Shown piece after piece: positions 20,601 through 31,501 of a DNA stretch of 64,000 bases. A program made the position numbers and the translations under genes. The notes below the pieces were generated by a model. That model did no database searches, had not been told where the DNA came from, and saw nothing but the letters and a program-made list of their open reading frames with translations. The stretch comes from Rhizomys pruinosus (taxonomy: Eukaryota > Chordata > Mammalia > Rodentia > Spalacidae). The stretch lies in assembly GCA_009823505.1 (NCBI GenBank), contig VZQC01013712.1, positions 676,616 through 740,615 on the forward strand. Reading direction: 5' to 3'. The first letter of the stretch is position 1, and every line of letters begins with the position of its first letter.

Positions 20601-23600
20601 TACACCTCTGCACAGCTTGGTGGAGACTGCATTGGGACAGGGACTATGCCCAGGTTGCTGGTGACACCCGAAGCTCCAGCGGGCATCCGATGGGGGACAG
20701 GGACCATGCCCAGGTGGCTGCCACCACCTCAACTTCTTCATGGACATGTGTCTGAGTACCCCAACTTCCTGCATGGAGGTAAGGGTCTGGGCACACCAAC
20801 TAAGTGCTCAGGCCAGTAAGGGTTCCGAGCACCTCTGCCCACCTCTGAACTGTGCCCAGGTGGCTGGTACCACCCCAATTTCCTCCGCGGGCCAAACAGT
20901 GTCTAAGTGCCTCTATACAACTCTGAAGGTGGACCGGATGTGGACAGGCACTGCCTCCAGCTGGATGCTGCCACAACAACTTCCTGAGAGGTCCAGTAAG
21001 GGTCTGTGTAATTCTGTGTATCTCTGTGCAGATCGGTGTGGGGGACCTGGTGGGGACAGGGACACCATGCCCAGTTGGCTGCTGCCACCTCATCTTCCTG
21101 CAGGGACAGGTAAGTGTCTGAGTACCTCAAATTCCAGCACTGGCTGGTAAGTGTACAAGAACCTCTGCACACCTCTGCACTCCTCTGCACAGCTCAGCAG
21201 GGCCCAGATCAGAAAAAGGACTGTGCTCAGGTGGCTACCACCACCCCAACTTCCTAGATGGACCCGTAAGTGTCTCAGCACCCCAACTTCCTACACGGGA
21301 TGGTATGGATCTGGGCACCCCAACTACCTGCTCAGGCCAGTAAGGGTCTGATCACACCAAATTCCTGCACCAGCTAGAAAGGGTCTGAGGACATCTGCCC
21401 ACCTCTGCACAGTTCTGTGATGACCAGATGGGGACATGGACTACGCCCAGGTCTCTGGTACCACACCAACTTCCTGCACAGTCCTAAAAGGGTCCAAGCG
21501 CCTCTGTACAACTCTGCCAGCTCATGGCGACTGGATATGAAAAGGCACTGCATCCAGCTGGATGGTGGATAAGGTTTAAAACACTTCCGTGCACATCTAA
21601 GCACTTCCCTGCACCTCTATGCAGCTCGGCAGGACAGTGTGCCCAAGTGGCTGCTGGCACCCCCAACATTGTGCACAGGCTTGAAAGGGTCTGAGCATCC
21701 CAACTTCCTGCACAGGCTGGTAAGGATCCAAACACCTCTGTACACCTCTGCACGCTTTGGCATTAACTGAATTGGGACAGGTACAGTGCCCAGGTAGCTG
21801 CCGCCACCCCAACTTCCTGTATGGACAGGTAAGTGTCTAAGTACCCCAAATTCCAGCATGGGCTGGTAAGGGTCTGAGCACCTCTGCACACCTCTGCACA
21901 GATCGGCTACAACCAGATCAGGACAGGGACTGCACCCAGGTGGCTGCTACCACCCTAACTTCCTGCAAGGACAGGTAAGTGTCTGAGGACTCCAACTTCC
22001 TGCATGGGCAGGTAAGGGTCTGGGCACCCCAACTACCTGCTCGGGAAAGTAAGGGTCTGATCAACAGAAATTCCTGCACAGGCCAGAAAGGGTCTGAGCA
22101 CCTTTGCCCACCTCTGCGCAGTTTGTTGGTGACTGGAGTGGCACAAGGACAGCGACCAGGTGATTGACGTCACCTGGACTCCTTTGAGGGCCGGTAAGGG
22201 TCCCACCAACTCTGCACAACTCTGTGCAGCTTGGCGGAGACAGGATCAGGGCAGGGACTATGCCAGGAAGGCCGCCTGTGCAGGCCGGTAACATCCTCGG
22301 ACATCTTTACACCTCTGCACAACTCCCCAGTGACTGGAACAGGACAGGGACTACGCCCATATGGCTGCTGCTGCCCAAACAAACTGCAAGGGCTTGTAAG
22401 GGTCGAGCACCCCAACTTCCTGCCCTGGCTGGTAAGGGTGTGAACACATGTACACACCTCTGTTCACTTCAGCGGTGATCCAATCCAGACAGGTACTGCG
22501 CTCTGGTGGCCTCGACTTTCTGCAAATGGCCAGAAGGGTCTGAGCACTCCAACTTCTGGTGAGGGTCGGTAAGGGTCCGGGCACCTCTGCACACATCTTC
22601 TCTGTTTGGCGTGAAGGGATCTGTAGAAGGACTGGGCCCAGGTGGCTGGTGCCTCCCCAACTTCCTGTGAGGGCTGGTAAGGGTCCCAGCACATCTGCAC
22701 ACCTCTGAGCAGTTTGACGGAGACCTGATTGGGACAGGGACTGCACCAAGGTCCCTGGTGCCACACCAAATTTAAGTGCAGGCCCCTAAGGGTCGAGCAA
22801 ATCTGCACACCTCTACAATCTAGGCCACATCCAGATCCGGACAAGGACTGGGCCCAGGTGCCTGTTGCCACCCCAACTTCCTGTGCATGCCTTTAAAGTG
22901 GTCTGGCACCCCAAACTCCTGTGTGGTCTGGTAAGGGTCCGAGAACCTCAGTTCACCTCTGTATGGCACAGTGGTGACTGGAAAGGGACAGGGACTGTGC
23001 CCAGGTGGCTGGTGCCACCTCAACTTCCGGTGGGGGTTGTGTCTGAAAACCTCTGTTCATCTCTGTGCAGCTTGTTGGTGACTGGATCAGGCCAGGGCCT
23101 GTGCCCAGGTGTCCAAATTTCTGTGCAGGCCTTTAAGGGTCCGAACACCTTTGGGCACCTTGGTACAGCTCAGCAGAGCCTGGATAGGGACACAAACAGT
23201 GCTCAAGTTGCTGGAGCAACCCCAACTTCCTGTGCATGCTGCTAGCTTCCGAGCAACTCTGCCCACCTCTCTACAGTTCTGCGATGACCAGATAGGGACA
23301 GGGACTGTGCCCTGGTGGTTGGTACCACCCCAACTTCCTGCGCGGGCCAAAAAGGGTCTAAGCGCCTCTGTTCGCCTCTGCGAAGCATAAGGCGATTGGA
23401 TATGGACAGGCACCGCCTCCATCTGGATGCCATCACCCCAGCGTCCCGCACAGTCCAGTAAGCATCTGAGCAACTCTGTGCACCTCTGTGCAGATCGCCC
23501 CAGGTGGCTGCCATCACCCCAACTTCCTGCGAGGACAGATGTCTTGAGTACCCGAACATACAGCACTGGCTGATAAGGGTTGGAGCACCTCTGCGCACCT

Positions 23601-23881
23601 CTGTACTGCTCGGCCCTGGACAGATAGGGACAGGGACTGCACCCAGTTGGCTGCTACCACCCCAACTTCCTGCAGAGACTTTAAGTGTCTGAGTACCCCA
23701 ACTTCCTGCGTGAGCCCGTAAGTATCCGGGCACCCCAACTATATCTCAGGCCAGTAAGGGTGTGAATACCCCAAATTCCCTGCACAGGCCAGAAAGGCTC
23801 CGAGCACCTCTGCCCACCTGTACACAGTTCTGTAGTGACCAGATGAGGACAGGAACTGTGCCCAGGTGGCTGCTACCACCC

Positions 23882-24240
23882 TGTGGTGGTTTGAATGAGT
23901 GTCCCCCATAGGCTGTAAGTATTCAGACATTTGTCTCCAGTTGATGGCACTGTTTTTGGAGGTCTTAGAAGGTGTGGCCGTGCTAGAGGAAGTACGTTAT
24001 TGGGGGCAGGCTTAGTGAGTTTAACAAGCCTCGTGGTCTACAGTTGCTCTCTCTCTGCTTCCTGTGCTCATTGCGAGATGTGACCCTCGGTTTGCTGCTC
24101 CAGTCTCCAGCCTCCATGCCTCCCACCACAATGGACACTAATTCCCTGGAACCGTCAATCGTAATCTCAAATAAACTCTTCCTTTTATAAGTTCCTTGGT
24201 CATGGTGTTTTATCACAGCAACAGAAAAGTGACTAATACA
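23882..24240 (+). mobile_element. MaLR solo LTR in the array, 5-bp TSD CACCC
   Basis: A 359-bp TG...CA LTR of the same type as 4233-4591. CACCC lies immediately on both sides (23877-23881 and 24241-24245). Removing the LTR and one CACCC restores a standard satellite unit exactly. Confidence 0.95.
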
Positions 24241-24945
24241 CACCCCAACTTCCTATGCCAGACCAAAAGGTTCCAAGCACTTCTGTACAACTCTGTGTAG
24301 CAACTCTGTGTAGCTGAAGGCAACCGGATCTGAACAGGCACTGCATCCACCTGGATGGCACCACTCCAACTTCCTGCATGGGCTGTTAAGGGTCTGAGCA
24401 CTTCCATGCACCTCTAAGCACTTCGTGCACCTCTATGCAGCTCAACAGGGCAGTGACTGTGCCCAAGTCGCTGCTGGCACCCCAGCCTTTTGCGCAGTTT
24501 GGTAAGGATCCAAACACCTCTGTTCACCTCTGCACAGCTTAGCAGAGACTGCGTTGGGACAGGAACTATGCCCAGGTTGCTGGTGACACCCCAACTTCCA
24601 GCGGTGTCCAGTAAGGGTCTGAGCACCTCTGTGCACCTCTGTGCAGGGGACCTGATCAGGACAGATACAGTGCCCAGGTGGCTGACACCACCCCAACTTC
24701 CTGCATGGACTCAGGTAAGTGTCTGAGTACCCCAACTTCTGGCACCGGCATTTAAGGGTCCTAGTACCTCTGCACACTTCTGCACAGCTTAGTGGTGACC
24801 AGATTGGGACAGTGAAGTCCCTACTTCACCCATGTGGCTGCTACCTTCCCAGCTTCCTTCAGGGATATGTAAGGATCTGAGCACCCCAACTTCCTGCTCG
24901 GCCAGTAGTGTCTGAGCACCTCTACCCACCTCTATGCAGAACTAT
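24241..24945 (+). repeat. Minisatellite array, + orientation, continued
   Basis: The same short and long units continue, including a CAGGTAAGT at 24712. The block stops inside a long unit at about 24945. Confidence 0.9.
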
Positions 24946-27900
24946 ATCAGCCAGCACAGAAAGAGCAGGTCGCAGCAGCCACCAGGGTGCAGTCCCTCTT
25001 TTGATCCAGTTGCCACCGACCTGTGCAGAGTTGTGCAAAGGTGAGCAGAGGTACTCAGAAATTTACCACCCCATGCAGGAATTTGGGAATGCCCCAGCCA
25101 CCTTGGCACAATCCCTGTCCCAGTCCTGTCTTCGCCAAGCTACACACAGGGAGCAGAGGTCCTTGGACCCTTATTGACCCGCTCAGGATGTTGGGGTGCT
25201 CGGACCCTTACTGACTTGTGAATGATGTTGGTGTGCCAGCAGCCACTTGGGCACAGTCACTGTCCTGATCTGGTCACTGCCAAGCTGTGCAGAGTAACAC
25301 AAATTGCTCCGACACTTTCCAGCCTGTGCAGGGATTCTGGGTGGTGTTAGCCACCTGTGCACAGTCTCTGTCCCTATCTGGTCACTGCTGAGCTGTGCAG
25401 ACATGCAAAAAAGTTTTTGGACCCTTACTGGCCTATGCAGGAATTAGTTGTCCTCGGATCCTTTCATCCTGTTGGGGTTCTCGGACCCTGACTTGTTGTG
25501 CAGTATGTTGGGATGGCACCAGCCACCTGGGCGAAGTCCCTGACTAGATCTGGTCACGTTCAACCTGTGCAGAGGTCCTCAGACCCTCACTGGCCAGCAC
25601 AGGGGTGCCAGCAGCAATTTGGGTGCAATCCCTGTCCTGATCCAGTCGCTGCTGAGCTGCATAGAGGTGTGCAGAGGTGCTTGGACATTACTACCTTGTG
25701 CAGGAAGTTGGGGTGGCTCCAGCCACCTGGACCCAGTCCTTGTCTCAATGTGGTTGCCTACATGCTGCGCAGAAATGCACAGAAGTTTTCAGACCCTTAA
25801 CGGCCTGCTCAGGATGTTGGGGTGGCGCCAGTCACCAAGATGCAGGTCCTGTCCAATCACGTCACCACTGAGCTGTGCAGAGGTATGCAGAGAATCTCAA
25901 ACCCTTACCAGCCCACGAAATGAAGTTGGGGTAGTGTCAGCCACCTGGGGGCCATCCTTGACCTGATCCTGTTACCCTCAATCTTTGCAGAGGTGCTCAG
26001 ACCCTTACCAGCCCGTTCTGGAAGTTGGGTGTTTTTTACTCTTACTAGCCTGTGCAGTAAGAGGGGGTGGCGGTAGCCACCTGGGCACAGTCCCTGTCCT
26101 GACCTGGTCACTGCTCAGCTGTATAGAGGTGTGCAGAGGTGCTTGGACCCTTACCAGCCCACACAGGAAGTTGGGGTGCTCTGACCCTTACCTGCCCATG
26201 CAGGAAGTTGAGGTGGGGCCAGACACCTGGGCTCAGTCCCTGTCTGATCCAGTCACCACCAAACTGCACAGAGGTGCACAGAAGTTCTCTGACCCTCACT
26301 GGCCCACGCAGGATGTTAGGGTGCCAGCATCCACCTTGGCACATTCCCTTTCCCAATCTGGTTCCCCTGAACTGTGCAGAGGAGCTCAGAGATGCTCAGA
26401 ACCATACTGGACCATGCAAGAAGTTGGAGTGGCAACAGGCACCTGGGCCCAGTCTTTGTCCCAATCTGGTCACTGCCTAGCTGTGCAGAGGTGCTTGGAC
26501 CCTTACTGGCCCATGCAGGAAGTTGGGGTGCGCAGACCCTTACCAGCCCACTCAGTACATTGGGGTGGTGGCAGCCACCTGGGCAAAGTCCCTGTCCCAT
26601 TCCCGTCACCAGGGAGTTGTGTGGAGGTGCAAAGAGGTCCTCAGACATTACTGGCCCAGGCAGGAAGCTGGTTTGGCACCAGCCACCTGGCTGCAGTCCC
26701 TGTCCAGATCTGGTCACCAGCAAGCTGCAGAATTGTGCAGAGGTGCTTGGATCCTTAGCTGCCCACACAGGAAGTTGGGGTGGGACCAGCCATCTGGGCA
26801 CAGTCCTTGTCCCAATCCAGTCTCTGCCAAGCTTCGAAGAGGTACACAGTGGTGCTCAGATCCTTACTGGACTGTGCAGGACTTTGGGGTGCTCAGACCA
26901 TTACGACCCCTCACAGAATGTTGGGGTGGTGGCAGCCACCTGGCCACCGTCCCTGTCCTTGTCCCGATCCAGTCACTGCTGAGCTGTGCAGAGGTGTGCA
27001 CAGGTGCTCAGACCCTTACTGGGCCGCACAGGAATTTGGGGTGGCAGTAGCCACCTATGTGCTGTCCTTGTCTCCATCCCATTGCCACCGAGTTGTGCAG
27101 AGGTGCTCAGATCATTACCTGCATGTGCAGGAACTTAGGGTGGAGCCAAACACCTTTCAGCAGGCCCTGTCCTATTTTGGATGCCACCAAGTGGCCAAGA
27201 GGTGCTCAGACGTGTTCAGACCCTTATTGACCCACGCAGGAAGTTGTGGGGCTTGCATGGGCGTAGTCTCTGTCCTGATTCGGTTGCCACCGAGCTGCGA
27301 AGTGGTGAACAGGTATGCTAGAACCCTTACTGACTCGCACGGAAGAATTTGGGGTGCCTGCAGCCACCTTGGTGTAGTCCTTGTCCTGATCTGGTAGCCC
27401 ATGAGCTGCGGCAAAAGTGTGCTAAGGTGTTTGCACCCTTACCGTCCGTTGCAGGAAGTTGGGTTGTTTGGACCCTTAACTGCCCTTGGAGGAAGCTGGG
27501 CTGGCAGCAGGCACCAGGGCCAGGCCCTGTCCTGATCTGGTCACCAGAGTTGCTTGGACCCTTAACTGCCTGAACAGGAATTTGGAGTGCCACCAGCTGT
27601 CTGGGAGCAGTGCCTGTCCCAATAGCATTGCTGCTGAGTGTGAAGAGGTGCTCGGACACTTACTGCACAGGAAGTTGGAGTGGAGCCAGCCACCTAGGCA
27701 CAGTCCCTGTCCTGATCCAGTTACCACTGAGCTGGGCAGAGATATGAAGAGCTGCTCGTACTTTTACTGCCCCACGCAGGAACATGGGGTGCTCAGACCC
27801 TTACCGGCCCACACAAGAATTTGGGGTGGCACAGGCCGCCTTGGTGCAGTCCCTGTTCAGATCTGGTTGCTGCTGAGCTACCCAGAGGTGCACAGAGGTC

Positions 27901-29005
27901 CTTGGACTCTTACTGACTCGCAAAGGAAGTTGTGGTCCTCAGACCCTTACTGGCCCATGCAGGATGTTGGGGTGCCAGCAGCCACTTGGGAACCCTCACC
28001 ATCCTGATCTGATCTCCTTAGAGCTATGCAGAGGTGTGCAGAAGTACTTGGACCCTTATTGATCTTCGCAGGAAGTTGGGGTGGCACCAGCCACCTGGGC
28101 TCAGTCCCTCTCCCAATCCAGTTGCTGCTAAAGTGTGCAGAGGTGCATAGATGTGCTTGGATCCTTGCTGGCCCATGCAGGAAGTTGGAATGCTTGGACC
28201 CCTACCAGCAGGAAGTTGGGGTGGCACTGGCCACTAGGAAGCAATACCTGTCCTGATCCATTTGCCGCCTAGATGGATAGAAGTGTGAACATTTGCTCAG
28301 ATGCTTACCAGATGTCATAGGAAGTTGAGGTAGCAGGACTATTATGGCCGGCCCGTGCCCATGCAGGAATTTGGGGTAGCAGCAGCCACCTGGGTGCAGT
28401 CCCTGTCCTGATCCAGTTGCCATCAAGCTGCGCAGAGGTGTGCAGAGGTGGTCGAATACTTACCAGCCGACACAGGAAGTTAGGATGGCACCAGTCACCT
28501 GGGTGAAGTCCCTGTCCAGAACCGGTCACCAAGCTAAGCAGAGGTGCACAGAAATGCTTGGAACTTTACTGGCCTGCACAGGAAGATGGAGTAGTGGCAG
28601 CCACCTGGGTGCAGTCCCTCTCCAGATCCAGTCACAGCTGAACTGTGCAGAGGTGCGGAGTTGCTCAGACATTTAATGGCATGGGCGGGAAGTTGGGGTG
28701 GAGCCAGCCACCTGTGCACAGTTCCTGTCAGGATCTGCTTGCTGCTGAGCTGGGCAGAGGTGTGCAGAGGTGCTTGGACCCTTAAGGCCTACACAGGAAT
28801 TTGGGGTGGCGACAGGCTTCTGGGCACAGTCCCTGTTATGATCCGGTTGCCTCCCAGCTGTGCAGAGGCATGCAGAGGTGCTCAGACCCTTACTGGCTCA
28901 TGCAGAAATTTGGGGTGCTTGGACCCTTACAGACCAGTGTGGGAAGTCGGGGTGGCAGCAGCCACCTGGGTGCAGTCCCTGTCCTGATCCAGTCACTGCT
29001 GAGTG
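24946..29005 (-). repeat. Minisatellite array, inverted block
   Basis: The same units appear as reverse complement (GGAAGTTGGGGTGG, GCCACCTGGGCACAGTCCCT, GTGCAGAGGTGCTCAGACCC, then TTACTGGCC). The left junction carries about 35 bp of non-unit sequence near 24948-24982. The right junction falls within a unit near 29005. The block is about 4.06 kb. Confidence 0.93.
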
Positions 29006-29251
29006 GCTGAGAAACTCTGCACCTCTGAGTAGCTTGTCTGTGACGGGATTAGGACAGGGACTGCTCCCAGGTGGCTGCCGCCATCCTAAATTCCTGTGTG
29101 GGCCAGTAGGGTGTGAGTTCCTGTGTGGTCCAGTAAGCATCCAAGCACCTATACACACCACTGTGCAGCATGGCAAGCAACTGGATCAGGAAAGGGACTG
29201 TGTCCAGGTGACCACTGTCACTCCAACTTCCTGCATGGGCTCCCCAACTTC
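29006..29251 (+). repeat. Minisatellite array, back to + orientation
   Basis: Diverged + units between the inversion junction and the ERV LTR. The last bases before the LTR are CCCCAACTTC, a partial unit completed after 29803. Confidence 0.85.
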
Positions 29252-29803
29252 TGTTAGGTTTGAAAAACTCACAGAAAAAACTCTCAAGCCCAGGATTCAA
29301 TCTTTGAAACAAAATTTATTTAATTTGCTGGTGCGCCAGAAACCAATTGAGAAAACTAGTGTTGGGGGCGAGGGGGGAGCACAACTGTTGGTGCACTAGC
29401 CTTAGCAACCCACTCCACACAGGGATGAGTGGGACCCAACTGTTTGCTACAGAGAGCTTTTAAAGACAAAAACCACAAACCAGAGGAATTTTGTGATGTT
29501 ATAGAAACACAGTTGTGATGCAATGGAAACACAAAGCAAGCAATGGTGACCTTTAAACTGATTGGTTTTGTTTAGCAGAGGGCAGCCCCTTGGGGAGTGA
29601 ATGTGCTCCTTAGAGGGTGGGAAGCACTCCCCTGGACTTGGGAAAGTTCATCCTGACCTCAGGTAGCTCTGGAAACTAGGAACTCAGGGCCAGACTGTAT
29701 GCTTGTGGTTAAGGTAGTTATGGGAACCAGGCTTGCTTTAGCTAACTCAATCTTCCTCTTAACTCCTTCCTTCTGATTAACTCTTTCTGATCTGTTCCCA
29801 ACA
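29252..29803 (-). mobile_element. ERV1-type solo LTR, antisense, 4-bp TSD CTTC
   Basis: A 552-bp element starting TGTTAGGTTTG and ending GTTCCCAACA. CTTC flanks both sides (29248-29251, 29804-29807), and removal restores CCCCAACTTCCTGCATGGGC of the satellite. Antisense AATAAA is at 29315-29320. A 4-bp TSD suits gammaretrovirus-like ERV1. The same LTR family occurs at 32753-33727. Confidence 0.88.
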
Positions 29804-31187
29804 CTTCCTGCATGGGCCAGTAAGGTTCCTAGCACTCCACCTTACTGCAAGGGCTGGTAAGGTTCCAAGCACCTCTGCACACCTCTGTGCAGCTTGGCAA
29901 TGGCTGGATTGGGACAAGAACTGAGCCCAGGTGGGTGCCACCATCCCAACTTCCTCCATGGACCAGTAAGGGTCCAAGCACCTCAACTTACTGTGGTGTC
30001 CAATAAGGGTCTAAGCACCTTTGTACACCTCTGTACAGCTTGGCAGTGACCAGATTAGGATAGGGACTGTGCCCAGGTGGCTGCTGCCTCCTCAAATTCC
30101 TTCACATGTCAGTAAGGGTCTGAGCACCCCAACACCCTGTGAGGGCCTTTAAGGGTTTAAGCACCTCTGTGCACCTCTGCACAGATCAGAGGTGACTGGA
30201 TCAGGACAGGGATTGCACCTAGTTGGTTGGTGCTGCACCAAATACCTTTGTGGGCCAGTAAGGGTCCAAGCACCACTGTGTACCTCTGCACTGTTCCCTG
30301 AGGACTGGATCAAGACAGGGACTGCACCCTGGTGGATGGTGCCACCCTAACTTCAAGCCCAAGCCAGTAAAGGTTTGAGCACCTCTATGCACCTATGTGC
30401 AACTTGGCAGCAACTAGACTGGAACAGGGACTGCATCTAGGTGGCTGGTGCTACCCCAACTTCCTATGTGAGACAGTAAGAGTATGAGCACCTCTGGGTT
30501 CCTCTGCACAGCTTAGCAGTGACAGGATCCTGCCAGGGACTGTCCCCAGGTGTCTGCCACCATCCTAACTTCCTGTGAATTCTGGTAATGGTCTGAAAAC
30601 TCTAACTTCATGCACAGGCCAGTAAGGGTCAGAGCACCTCTGCACACCTCTGTGCAGCTCAGCAGCAACCAGATCAGGACAGGAACTGTGCCCAGGAGGT
30701 TGCTGTCTCCCCAACTTCCTGCAGGTTCTGGTAAGGGTCTGAGCACTCCAACTTCCTGTGTGGGCCAGTAAGGATCCAAGCACCTCTGCACACCTCTTGT
30801 AGCTAGGCAGTGACTGGATTGCAACAGGGACTGTGCCCAAGTAGCTGCCTCCATCTAGACGTCCTGTGTGTGTTCAAAAGGGCCCAAGCACCCCAACTGC
30901 CTGCATGGGCCAGTAAGGGTCCAAGCACCTCTGCAAACCCACACCTTTGTGCAGTTTGGCAGCACCTGGATAGGTACAGTGACTGTGTCCAGGTGGCTAA
31001 CACCACCCCAACTTCCTTCAAGTTTCCGAGCACCTCTGCACACACACCTCTGCACAGTTCAGCAGTGACTGGATAGGGCCAGAGATAGCGCCTAGATGGC
31101 TGGTGCTATCCGAATTTCCTGCACGGGCCTATAAGGGTCAGATATCCCTAACTTCCTTCACAGGCAGGTAAAGGTCCGAGAACCTCT
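29804..31187 (+). repeat. Minisatellite array, + orientation block 3
   Basis: Standard short and long units run up to the ERV1 3' LTR. From 29937 onward this block is repeated after the second N gap at an offset of exactly 1,565 bp. Confidence 0.93.
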
Positions 31188-31500
31188 TGTTAGGTTTGAA
31201 AAATTCACAGAAAAACCCTCAAGTCCAGGATTCAATCTTTGAAACAAAACTTATTTAATTTGCTGATGCAGCAGAACCCAACTGTTCTAGTTTCTCTTCA
31301 ATTGCTGTGACAAAACACTCTGACCGACACCAACTTGAGGAGGAAAGGGTTTATTCAGCTTACATCTCCTGGGTCACAGTTCATCACTCAGGGAGCCCAA
31401 GGCAGGAACTCAGGGCAGGAACCTAGAGGCAGGAGCTGAAGCACAGGCCATGGAGGAATGCTGTTCACTGGCTTGCTCCTCTGGCTCATGCCCAACCTGC
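31188..31500 (-). mobile_element. Partial copy of ERV1 LTR plus nested MaLR, ending at gap
   Basis: TGTTAGGTTTG begins at 31188. The nested antisense MaLR begins at about 31283 and the sequence stops at the N. It equals 32753-33065 with one base difference noticed, so it is probably the end of an overlapping contig. Confidence 0.85.
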
Positions 31501-31501
31501 N
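31501..31501. other. Single-N assembly gap 2
   Basis: One undetermined base separates two near-identical 1,564-bp segments (29937-31500 and 31502-33065). Confidence 0.97.

Larger units (their letters stand above)
15138..23881 (+). repeat. Compound minisatellite array, + orientation block 1
   Basis: It mixes two related units. The short unit (about 37 bp) reads GTAAGGGTCCGAGCACCCCA then ACTTCCTGCACAGGCC. The long unit (about 109 bp) has the same ends, but between GAGCACC and CACCCCAACTTCC it contains CTCTGCACACCTCTGCACAG, a GGTGACCAGATC segment and GGACAGGGACTGTGCCCAGG. Long and short units are interleaved irregularly and diverge substantially. There is higher-order repetition (see findings). 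No unit length is a multiple of 3 and no gene is apparent. Confidence 0.95.

Noticed and set aside
25985..26758. 257-codon ORF as a real gene
   Set aside because: It lies wholly within satellite units, changes peptide type with each unit, and overlapping frames are equally open.
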